Source: Myxococcales bacterium
GTDB lineage: Bacteria > Myxococcota_A > UBA9042 > JABWCM01
Assembly (NCBI GenBank): GCA_013360285.1
Contig: JABWCM010000016.1
Coordinates: 1-43,447 of the forward strand
DNA: 43,447 nt
Direction: 5' to 3'
Part shown: positions 1-7,403 of the stretch, piece after piece
How the letters are laid out: every line of letters begins with the position of its first letter
How positions within the stretch are numbered: the first letter of the stretch is position 1
The notes under the pieces: generated by a model
The model's input: the letters and a program-made list of their open reading frames with translations, nothing else
What the model was told of the DNA's origin: nothing
Databases searched by the model: none
Position numbers and translations under genes: made by a program

Positions 1-35
1 AGGCAATATCGAGTATATGCCGCAAGGAGGGAATT

Positions 36-95
36 GGCCAAGGCAGCCTAAATTAGCCAATCAGGGCTCACTTATCTATTTCCGCTGACCCTCTC
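36..95 (+). repeat. R3 repeat, copy 1
   Basis: About 60 bases that recur at 35252-35312 with only about seven differences. The segment starts GGCCAAGGCAGCC and ends CCGCTGACCCTCTC. Its last 12-25 bases also recur inverted at 31818-31842 and direct at 32121-32145. Read on the minus strand the end is AGAGGGTCAGCGG, and its first seven bases are shared with the R2 elements. It is probably one end of a non-autonomous mobile element; no coding sequence is seen in it. Confidence 0.7.
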
Positions 96-126
96 AGATC
101 CTGTCGAATGGGGTTGGGTCTGGGGC

Positions 127-155
127 TTGCAATTGTGCAGAAAACGTAGTTATCT
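127..155 (+). promoter_or_regulatory. Candidate sigma70-type promoter for the 202-954 gene
   Basis: TTGCAA at 127-132, a 17-base spacer and TTATCT at 150-155. Spacing is ideal and both hexamers match consensus at about four of six bases. The predicted transcription start lies about 40 bases before the ATG at 202. This is motif reading only. Confidence 0.35.
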
Positions 156-201
156 CTCATCGGTAACAGCGAAACAATAACGCAACCGAAGGAGGTGAGG
201 A

Positions 202-954
202 ATGACTCTTGATGAAATTGATCAACGGTTAGGGCAGTATTCCGTTTCGCAACGCGAAGAACGGCTACGAATCGGGCGCGGATTCGGCTCGGATTTGACT
301 GTAGCCCAAGCCAACCAGACCTTAAATGGGTTGAAAAAATACAAAGCTGAGTTGGCAACACGGGGATTTCCGCAGTCCAATGTGGATGAGTTGATCTGGT
401 GTCGTGATGCCATCGGCATCTGTCTCGGAGGCCGGGGCGTTATCCAGGTGATCAACAAAGTCACCAACAAAGCGCTGATGGACAAAATGAAACTTGGGAA
501 AGCGATCCGGATGGAACTGCGGTCCGTATTTCAGGATGTCGCCGAGTCGTTGGAAGAAAAACCTGACGACGAAAGCGCCCAAGAGTTGGCGTTGACGGTC
601 CGAACGACTTTGGAAAAAACGTCATCGGCAGGTGCCGATCCACTCAAGTTGGCGGAACAGTTGGAACGATACTTGAATTTGGCGCAGCAGCCCACAGTTG
701 CTGCGTTGCTTTCTCAAAACGCGTCGGCGTTGGTAACCGAAGCCACAACTGTGGCCCAGGAAATCCGCGACTTGGAAGCGAAATCGGCGGGTCCGCGCGG
801 AACACCGGCCGAAAGCCAACGGCTCGATTTGGTGGATGGACGAATCGTCCAACTCGTTCGGAAAGCCAGGGCTTCCGCCCGCGCCGCAGCACGAAAGTTG
901 GGCGATGAGGCGATCGCCAAGGCCTTTGAATTAAGCGCCCTTTATCCGGAATAA
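202..954 (+). CDS. Hypothetical cytosolic helical protein, 250 aa
   Basis: I do not recognise the family. The ATG is chosen because a strong Shine-Dalgarno (GGAGGTGAGG) ends just upstream. There is no signal peptide, membrane span or Cys cluster. The N-terminal 110 residues include a Gly-rich patch (IGICLGGRGV, about residues 72-81). Residues 110-240 are Ala/Glu/Leu/Arg-rich and should be largely alpha-helical, ending in a basic helix with KARASARAAARK. The gene is followed after 69 bases by two paralogous genes on the same strand and may share a transcript with them. Function is unknown. Confidence 0.75.
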   Translation: MTLDEIDQRLGQYSVSQREERLRIGRGFGSDLTVAQANQTLNGLKKYKAELATRGFPQSNVDELIWCRDAIGICLGGRGVIQVINKVTNKALMDKMKLGKAIRMELRSVFQDVAESLEEKPDDESAQELALTVRTTLEKTSSAGADPLKLAEQLERYLNLAQQPTVAALLSQNASALVTEATTVAQEIRDLEAKSAGPRGTPAESQRLDLVDGRIVQLVRKARASARAAARKLGDEAIAKAFELSALYPE

Positions 955-1023
955 CTCCCATCATTCCCACCAGGACTGATCTCCACACCCCGACCCACTT
1001 GACACCTCGATTGAGACCACACC

Positions 1024-1869
1024 GTGCACGAACAATTTCAGCCAACATTAAAACAATGCGAACCCTACGTATTGGCCACACCACTGGTCGAACCCGGGTT
1101 AAATCTACACCCATTGGGGTTGTCGATACCGCCCCACTTACGCCTCAATCCGCAGCACCGGCGAAACGCAACCTTTCTGAACATGATCAAACGCCTCGAT
1201 GAGTTGACTTTTGGTCCGGTCGGGATGCCGATGCCCAAATGGGTATTTTATGACTGCGCTGTGATGCCCGGGGCGGTGTTTGGTCTGTGTTCTCCGGCCG
1301 CTGCGATGGAGTCATGGGTAAAACAATCGCTTGGTGTACCGGATGATTACGAAGGACCGGTACCGCTGAGTATGTTCATTGCCATTCCGATGTTGGATGA
1401 AGGGTCGTGGTTGGTTTATACGATTTGTGACATCAATGAAATCGCCCCGGGTGCTGCCCCGGGGGGCCTTGCCGAATTGACCATGGTGCTTGGGATCGCT
1501 TCGTTTCAAATCCAGACGTTGTGGGGAACCACCCAATGGCGGGCTCATAAGTTGCGGTTGCCGGCCCAGTTGGGACCGCTTACGCTGATGACCGCCTACA
1601 CCCCCGCGCATACGTTGCCGCGCACCTTAACTTACCGAACGATCATTGCACCGGACGGGTTGGCAGCGGTTTTAAGTGAGCCGGAAATTCACCCATTTTG
1701 CCCGCCCGCGACCCATGTTATCGACGCCGACGACGTATCTCAATTGAAGTGGTTACAAAACGAAATCGAACAACAGGTCCGGTGGCAAATAGTCGGTCCG
1801 CCGCAAAGGCGCGGAGCGTATACTTTGTTGCCGCTGCGACGCGAAGCCCCAACCAACCATACCAAATGA
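1024..1869 (+). CDS. Hypothetical protein, paralogue A of a tandem pair
   Basis: 281 residues from a GTG. There is no clear ribosome binding site, but the start is supported because homology with the next gene runs almost to the N-terminus (YVLATP here, YLVATP there). Shared blocks are LTFGPxGMPMPxWVFYDC (about residue 60), a Pro-rich stretch ending SMFIAIPM, a GTTQW motif (about 165) and LMTAYTPAHxxxRTLTY (about 190). No signal peptide, membrane span or known catalytic motif is visible. The stop is seven bases before the paralogue's ATG, so the two are almost certainly co-transcribed. I cannot name the family; the conserved Asp-Cys and Pro-Ala-His residues are the obvious candidates for functional sites. 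Confidence 0.8.
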   Translation: MHEQFQPTLKQCEPYVLATPLVEPGLNLHPLGLSIPPHLRLNPQHRRNATFLNMIKRLDELTFGPVGMPMPKWVFYDCAVMPGAVFGLCSPAAAMESWVKQSLGVPDDYEGPVPLSMFIAIPMLDEGSWLVYTICDINEIAPGAAPGGLAELTMVLGIASFQIQTLWGTTQWRAHKLRLPAQLGPLTLMTAYTPAHTLPRTLTYRTIIAPDGLAAVLSEPEIHPFCPPATHVIDADDVSQLKWLQNEIEQQVRWQIVGPPQRRGAYTLLPLRREAPTNHTK

Positions 1870-1876
1870 TGAGTGG

Positions 1877-2713
1877 ATGATGCTGTTTCCAAAACGAAGC
1901 GCCGATCTGTTGAGCCGACTAACCCCTTATCTTGTGGCAACACCCAACAATTTACGCCACTTGGACAGGAATCCGTTTGGTATCCGAATCAGCGACGAGA
2001 TGGTGATAAATCCGTTGTGTGTGTCCTCGGAGCCCTTTCTGGCTGCTCTGGAACGTCTGGATGCGTTGACGTTTGGTCCGGAAGGGATGCCCATGCCAAG
2101 GTGGGTATTTTATGACTGCTCCGAGCTTCCGGGGGCGATTTTTGGTTTGGGGGTAGCGGCACAAGATGTGCCCATATCCGTTCGGGAGGTGTATCGTATT
2201 TCCGATCACTACAAAGGATTGTTGCCGTTTTCGATGTATATCGCGATTCCGATGTTCCGCCGTGGGGATTGGTTTGGGCACAATTTGTGTTCTATTTCGC
2301 CGACATTGCCCGACCTGGGATTGGGGGGACTGGGCAGCGTGACCAAAGCCTTGGCGCTGAAATGTTTTCGGGTGCAACATTTTTTTGGGGCGACGCAGTG
2401 GGATTCGACCGCGTTGTTTATTCACACCAAATTTGGCGCATTGGACCTGATGACCGCGTTTACCCCGGCCCATTCCGAGGAAAAAACGTTAACCTATCAC
2501 TTTCCAGTCACCGATGAGCGACTGGCTTCGGCGATGGACACCACAAAAACAGATGCCGGTCGATCCGTTGCGGATTTCTACATCCACATCGACGACACCC
2601 CAGCGATTGTGGACCTTCAAGACCAGATCGAAGCCGGGTTTCAATTCCGCATCCCCGGTCCTCCGGAACCCGATTCAAACGGGGGCCTGCGTGTTCCAAT
2701 TGTTCGGTTATAA
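1877..2713 (+). CDS. Hypothetical protein, paralogue B of a tandem pair
   Basis: 278 residues from the ATG at 1877. It aligns with the preceding protein over its whole length: YLVATP near residue 19, the FGPEGMPMPRWVFYDC block near 70, SMYIAIPM near 118, GATQW near 172 and LMTAFTPAHS near 192. The pair arose by local duplication and has diverged strongly outside these blocks, so both copies are probably kept for distinct roles. The protein looks soluble and cytosolic, with no signal sequence. The C-terminus ends in a short basic/hydrophobic segment (RVPIVRL). Function is unknown. Confidence 0.8.
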   Translation: MMLFPKRSADLLSRLTPYLVATPNNLRHLDRNPFGIRISDEMVINPLCVSSEPFLAALERLDALTFGPEGMPMPRWVFYDCSELPGAIFGLGVAAQDVPISVREVYRISDHYKGLLPFSMYIAIPMFRRGDWFGHNLCSISPTLPDLGLGGLGSVTKALALKCFRVQHFFGATQWDSTALFIHTKFGALDLMTAFTPAHSEEKTLTYHFPVTDERLASAMDTTKTDAGRSVADFYIHIDDTPAIVDLQDQIEAGFQFRIPGPPEPDSNGGLRVPIVRL

Positions 2714-2804
2714 AGCAACGAACCAATTTCTGTAACCTCGTGGAGACACCAACGTCCTTTTGGTATGCTGCCGGTGTCGTTCCCGATGTTGGGGACAATC
2801 CGTT

Positions 2805-2818
2805 GGAGGTGGTTCTTG
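2805..2818 (+). promoter_or_regulatory. Ribosome binding site that decides a TTG start
   Basis: GGAGGT at 2805-2810 lies five bases before a TTG at 2816. From this TTG the protein begins MSIRCFSYKK, followed by a hydrophobic stretch and the lipobox LALGC, a textbook lipoprotein signal peptide. The longer ATG start at 2765 lacks a close ribosome binding site and would add 17 atypical residues. Confidence 0.65.
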
Positions 2819-5800
2819 TCTATTCGTTGTTTCAGTTACAAAAAAAACATTTTTTGGGGCGTGGTGTGGATGGGATTGGCGTTGGGTTGCGGGTCCGATG
2901 ACTCGTCCAATTCCAATGGCGGCACCAACGGAAATGACATCGCGGCCAGTGACGTCAACTCTGGGGACGGACAGTCCGGAGGAGATACCAAAGGAGATAT
3001 CCAAGCTGATTCGGGGTCACCGGGCACCGATACCGCCGATACCGGCGAATTCAACGACATTCAAAAAGGGGAATGTACCCCTGGACAAGCGGGATTTGAA
3101 TGCCCGTGTTCGACCAACACCGATTGTATAAGCGGGTTCTGTGTCGAGAGTACCCAGGGGCCAATTTGTACCATGACATGTCTTACGACCTGTCCGGACG
3201 GCTATTCGTGTAAAAGTGTTCTCAACACGTTGCCGGACGTGGTGTTTATCTGCATTCCCGATGCCTTAAAACTGTGTGCGCCGTGTCAGATCGACTCCCA
3301 GTGTGGTTCCGGGAAATGTATCGGCGAAGAAAACAACGGTTTCTGCACGCGGGATTGTAGTGTTGAAGCTTGTCCACCAGGGTATTTGTGCGCCGAAAAC
3401 AACGACGTGGCCAACGGTGGGTTTGCCAAACAATGTGTGCCGGATACCGGTGTTTGTGATTGTTCACCGGAATCGGCGGGATCGACCCGGTCGTGCAGCG
3501 TTGCCAACGAAATCGGCGAATGTTTTGGTTTTGAAACCTGCGATGCGACGTTGGGCTGGACAGGATGTACCGCGCTTCCGCCGGCGGTAGAAACCTGCAA
3601 CGGTCTTGATGACGACTGCAACGGTTTGGCGGACGACGGAATGTTGGACGGATTGCCGTGCACCAAAGAAATTCCCAACGTCGGTGCCTGCATTGGTGTG
3701 GAAATCTGTTTGGGACCGGGTGGATTGATTTGTGATGCCGCAGAACCTACTGCCGAGGTGTGTAACTTTAAGGACGATGACTGCGACGGCATCGTGGACG
3801 AAGAATTTGTCACCGAAGGCCAATATACATCGTTGGAGCATTGCGGCAGTTGTAACAAAAGCTGCATCGCCGGGTTTCCGAATGCGACCGCGAAATGCGA
3901 CAACACAAAAACCCCGCCGCAATGTGTTGTTGCGACCTGTGACGACGGATTTTTTAAGCTAAATGAGTTCCAATGTATCCCTTCGGCCACGAGTTTGTGT
4001 CAGGCATGCGGCAAAGACGAAGACTGCTTTTTCGAAAATGCGAAATGTATGCAGCTTGGAGACGGCAAATTCTGCGGGAAATCCTGTGTCAGTGCTGCCG
4101 ATTGCCCCGTAGGTTATTCGTGCTCGCAATACGATGGCAGCCTACAGTGTATGCCGGACAGTGGTACGTGTACTTGCGACGGCACCAATCCCAATCTGAA
4201 AAAAGGGTGTACGATTACCTACGTCGACCCGCTGGATCCCAATGCTCCCAGTTATACCTGCACCGGGGTGCAATCCTGCGAGCCGGGTGGTTGGGGGGCA
4301 TGTCAATTGCCCGAAGATGTATGTGATCAGTTGGACAATGACTGCGATGGGATTGTCGACGAAGGGTATCTGGATCCTGCCACAGACAAATACGGCACCA
4401 ATACCAACTGTGGTCAATGCGGGAACAATTGTGATCTGCTGACCTTTGCAAACGCCTTTGGTTCGTGTGATGCGACCAAAAAAATACCCGATTGCACCAT
4501 GGTATGTCAGGACGGGTTTTGGGATGTGAACCAAAACCCCAATGATGGCTGCGAATGTGGTTGGGGAGGCTCAACAGACCTTCCGGACGGCGCCGACACC
4601 AATTGTGATGGGGTGGATGGCGAAATCCAAAATGCGATTTTTGTTGCGAAAAACGGCTCGGATACCAACGTAGGTTCCATTACTTCACCGGTATTGACGG
4701 TCCAGAAAGCGATTAACTTAGCAATCGGCAAAAAACGGGATGTCTACGTGGCGACAGGCGTTTATCAGGAGTCCATTCTGTTGGCGGCAGCCGTTGGGGT
4801 GTACGGCGGTTATTCGTCGGACTTCAAAATTCGGAACAAAGTGCTTTACGAAACGGTGATCATCGGCTTGCCGCCGACCCAGCAGGCATTGGGTGCCGTC
4901 AACGCCGTTGGATTGGCTGGCGCTGCCGCACAAGCGACTGTTTTTGATGGGTTCACGGTGTTTGGGTTCGACAACAAAGCACCGGGAGCCAGTTCCTATG
5001 GGATTTACGTTCGTGATTGTGGTGACCAGCTTACTATTCGAAACAATACGGTTTTTGCCGGCAATGGCGGCAACGGATTGATCGGGAGTTCGGGTCAAGA
5101 AGGCGAAGACGGCGAGCCGGGCAAAGCGGGCGGTGCCGCCAAAGATGTCGGAAAATGTTCCGGAAACACCACCGCGGGCGGCAGCGGCGGAGTCAAAACC
5201 TGCGGTGGCACGTCGGTGTCCGGCGGCAAAGGTGGTGATTCGATTTGTCCCGATTATGACGAAAACGGAAGCCAACCCAGCTCCGATCCGGTGACGCAGA
5301 CGTCAAAACCTGCCGAATATGGTGGAAAAGGGTTGAACTCCGGCGGAAACGCGGGAGAGCCCGGTTGGGACTTTTTGACTTGGATTGGTCAAGGGTGCTC
5401 TACCTGTGTCATTCCACCGCAAAACCACGCCTGGAACGGGGCGGATGGGGCCGCGGGGCCGGAGGGAACCGCCGGGATATCGGGATTGGGTTGTGACGAT
5501 GCGGTGGGTGAAGTGGTTTCCGGGCAATGGTTTGGAATCGGCGGCGGCGGCGGTGTTGCGGGGTTACATGGCGGCGGCGGCGGCGGCGGCGGTGCCGGCG
5601 GCGGGGTGGAAATCTGGAGTTGTAACGGCGGCGACGATTTGGGCGGCTCCGGTGGCGGTGGCGGCTCCGGCGGCTGCGGCGGTTCCGGCGGAAGCGCCGG
5701 CACGGCGGGCGGTGGTAGTTTTGGTATCTTCGTGACGTGGGCCAATACCCCGGCAACCCTGCCGAAGATTTCGTTGAACACGATTCGGCGAGGAAACGGC

Positions 5801-6148
5801 GGGATTGGCGGAAACGGCGGTTTGGGTGGTATTGGCGGAATCGGCGGTTTGGGCGGAGCCGGCGGTGTGAGCGGGGCCACCAAACCGGAAACCTTCTGCG
5901 CGGCCCAGGGGGGATACGGCGCGAGAGGGGGTGATGGCGGTCATGGTTCGGGAGGCGGCGGCGGCTGCGGGGGCGTAAGTTTCGGAATTTTTACGAACGG
6001 ACAAGGCGGCAAAGATATTTCGTCGCTTAAGGCGCAAAATACTTTTATTCCTGGTGGTGCGGGTGGTGCCGGTGGTTTCGGTGGCGTGAGTCTCGGTAAC
6101 TTTGGAACCAACGGAAAAACAGGCGCTGCCGCAGAGACCAATTTTTAG
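2816..6148 (+). CDS. Giant Cys-rich MopE-like / beta-helix lipoprotein with Gly-rich tail
   Basis: About 1110 residues from TTG 2816 (an ATG at 2765 gives 1127). A signal peptide ends in lipobox LALGC (Cys25), followed by a Ser/Asn/Gly/Asp-rich linker. Residues ~65-600 are Cys-rich, with Dickkopf-like C-x-x-D-x-x-C segments and three MopE-type motifs: CNGLDDDCNG (~260), CNFKDDDCDG (~315) and CDQLDNDCDG (~501). These Asp-rich loops resemble metal-binding loops of MopE-type surface proteins. From ~605 (FVAKNGSDTNVGS, then VYVATGVYQESI) the sequence matches a right-handed parallel beta-helix of the DUF1565 kind. From ~755 to the end it is extremely Gly-rich (GG-x-GG runs) interspersed with beta-helix-like segments and paired Cys. 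It is likely anchored in the outer membrane and exposed as an adhesive or metal-binding stalk. Codon repeats of GGC make the 5540-5720 region prone to slippage. Confidence 0.85.
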   Translation: MSIRCFSYKKNIFWGVVWMGLALGCGSDDSSNSNGGTNGNDIAASDVNSGDGQSGGDTKGDIQADSGSPGTDTADTGEFNDIQKGECTPGQAGFECPCSTNTDCISGFCVESTQGPICTMTCLTTCPDGYSCKSVLNTLPDVVFICIPDALKLCAPCQIDSQCGSGKCIGEENNGFCTRDCSVEACPPGYLCAENNDVANGGFAKQCVPDTGVCDCSPESAGSTRSCSVANEIGECFGFETCDATLGWTGCTALPPAVETCNGLDDDCNGLADDGMLDGLPCTKEIPNVGACIGVEICLGPGGLICDAAEPTAEVCNFKDDDCDGIVDEEFVTEGQYTSLEHCGSCNKSCIAGFPNATAKCDNTKTPPQCVVATCDDGFFKLNEFQCIPSATSLCQACGKDEDCFFENAKCMQLGDGKFCGKSCVSAADCPVGYSCSQYDGSLQCMPDSGTCTCDGTNPNLKKGCTITYVDPLDPNAPSYTCTGVQSCEPGGWGACQLPEDVCDQLDNDCDGIVDEGYLDPATDKYGTNTNCGQCGNNCDLLTFANAFGSCDATKKIPDCTMVCQDGFWDVNQNPNDGCECGWGGSTDLPDGADTNCDGVDGEIQNAIFVAKNGSDTNVGSITSPVLTVQKAINLAIGKKRDVYVATGVYQESILLAAAVGVYGGYSSDFKIRNKVLYETVIIGLPPTQQALGAVNAVGLAGAAAQATVFDGFTVFGFDNKAPGASSYGIYVRDCGDQLTIRNNTVFAGNGGNGLIGSSGQEGEDGEPGKAGGAAKDVGKCSGNTTAGGSGGVKTCGGTSVSGGKGGDSICPDYDENGSQPSSDPVTQTSKPAEYGGKGLNSGGNAGEPGWDFLTWIGQGCSTCVIPPQNHAWNGADGAAGPEGTAGISGLGCDDAVGEVVSGQWFGIGGGGGVAGLHGGGGGGGGAGGGVEIWSCNGGDDLGGSGGGGGSGGCGGSGGSAGTAGGGSFGIFVTWANTPATLPKISLNTIRRGNGGIGGNGGLGGIGGIGGLGGAGGVSGATKPETFCAAQGGYGARGGDGGHGSGGGGGCGGVSFGIFTNGQGGKDISSLKAQNTFIPGGAGGAGGFGGVSLGNFGTNGKTGAAAETNF

Positions 6149-6157
6149 CGCGGATTT

Positions 6158-6173
6158 CCCCCGAGTTTGGGGG
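6158..6173. terminator. Small hairpin between convergent genes
   Basis: CCCCC-GAGTTT-GGGGG lies in the 25-base gap between the convergent genes at 2816-6148 and 6174-7331. The stem is only five GC pairs. It is followed by TTAAGTT on the plus strand, with no real U-run, so terminator function is uncertain. Confidence 0.3.
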
Positions 6174-7331
6174 TTAAGTTACCTTCGAAAACCAACTTCG
6201 CATCCTCGACCACAATGTAAATGGCGGCAAATCGTCGTCTTCTTCATCAAAATCAGCCAATGGGACGTCATCTTGGGGAGGTGTCTGGATTTTTCCGCCG
6301 GAAATGACCGCTTTTCGTATCGATACAAGCCACGGATCGTCTGCTCCTACCTCGGCTTCAAATGCCGCACCTTCTTTTTCCAACCAATCTTTTGCGGTGA
6401 TCGGGTCGTTGTTTCGTAACGCGCCTTCGATGAGATCCGCCGCACTTTCCAAAAACACCATTTTGGCATCGTTGGCGTATTTTCCGTCCGGGCGAACCTT
6501 TTTGGCCCATTCGACGGCTTTTTCCAATCGGCCTTGGGTGCGGGCATCCTGCGCTTTTTGTAAATAACGCCGGTCGAGGTCGTCGGGATTGGCGGCGATT
6601 TCCGCGGCGTGGTCCAATAGGGCTAAAATATCGGTATTTGTGCGTAATTCTTCCGGCAATGCGTCGATTCCTGCGGAAACATCGGCCAGTTTTCCCTCAT
6701 CGGCAAGCCGGGCAAGCTCCATGATCTCCGTTGCGTAACATAACGGTTGCATATCTACAGTTAAGGTTTCGGCGATGCCTTGGGCACGAAGGTGACCACG
6801 GATTTCTTCGATACGGAGTTCAGTTGATTGTGCCAGAACCTCCATCGTCCGTCGCCGATAAGCTGCACGTGCAGAAGGTGTGCCCCCGGTTCCGTGGAGG
6901 CGGCGTAACGTACCCACTTCCGTTGCAAGATCATGGGGAGACTGGGGCCAGGCATCGGAGAGGTCTATTTCCAGCAATTTTTCACCGGGAGCCCCGCTTT
7001 TGGGATTACGTACAAATGAAACAAAGGCTTCAAACCCATGTCCTTGGCCTGTGGGTCGGTCCAACAACACAAAAAAAGTGGCCACCGTTGCCGGTCCAGG
7101 TATCAGAAAGGTGACTTCCGGCAACTGCGGGCACGGTACGCCGTCGGCACCGGCGATAATATAAGCGCCGATGACCGAAAGACCGCCGGCGGGCCGGATA
7201 CGCAGAACGATTGCGTCACATCCTTTTAGCGACGACGGTCGTTCGGCCCACAAAAAACGAACGGCGGTGCGTTCGCGACCAAATACCGATACATGAAATG
7301 CTTCCCAATGGATGGAGCCCGATTCCGACAT
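6174..7331 (-). CDS. Hypothetical soluble protein with C-terminal helical repeats
   Basis: 385 residues. The ATG at 7331 is preceded by AGGA at good distance. There is no signal peptide. The N-terminal ~130 residues look like a beta-rich domain. Residues ~140-350 are a series of amphipathic helices of TPR-like character (for example RYLQKAQDARTQGRLEKAVE and ADLIEGALRNNDPITAKDWL). A very acidic stretch (DFDEEDDDLPPF, ~365) precedes a basic C-terminus, WSRMRSWFSKVT. It is the last gene of a minus-strand run after two giant lipoproteins, 72 bases downstream. No function is recognised; a cytosolic scaffolding role is only a guess. Confidence 0.75.
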   Translation of the reverse strand: MSESGSIHWEAFHVSVFGRERTAVRFLWAERPSSLKGCDAIVLRIRPAGGLSVIGAYIIAGADGVPCPQLPEVTFLIPGPATVATFFVLLDRPTGQGHGFEAFVSFVRNPKSGAPGEKLLEIDLSDAWPQSPHDLATEVGTLRRLHGTGGTPSARAAYRRRTMEVLAQSTELRIEEIRGHLRAQGIAETLTVDMQPLCYATEIMELARLADEGKLADVSAGIDALPEELRTNTDILALLDHAAEIAANPDDLDRRYLQKAQDARTQGRLEKAVEWAKKVRPDGKYANDAKMVFLESAADLIEGALRNNDPITAKDWLEKEGAAFEAEVGADDPWLVSIRKAVISGGKIQTPPQDDVPLADFDEEDDDLPPFTLWSRMRSWFSKVT

Positions 7332-7403
7332 CTCGATTTTTTCCTATGAATGGTTCCCCAAACCGGTATGCGCCGGACAGTTTGTGAAAAATCCGAGCTA
7401 CCT

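Noticed and set aside
5080-5720. Possible CRISPR or VNTR array
   Set aside because: The periodicity is triplet codon repetition (Gly), not repeat-spacer structure.
5389-5883. Pro-rich frames opposite the Gly-rich tail
   Set aside because: Complement of GGN codons; no initiation signals.
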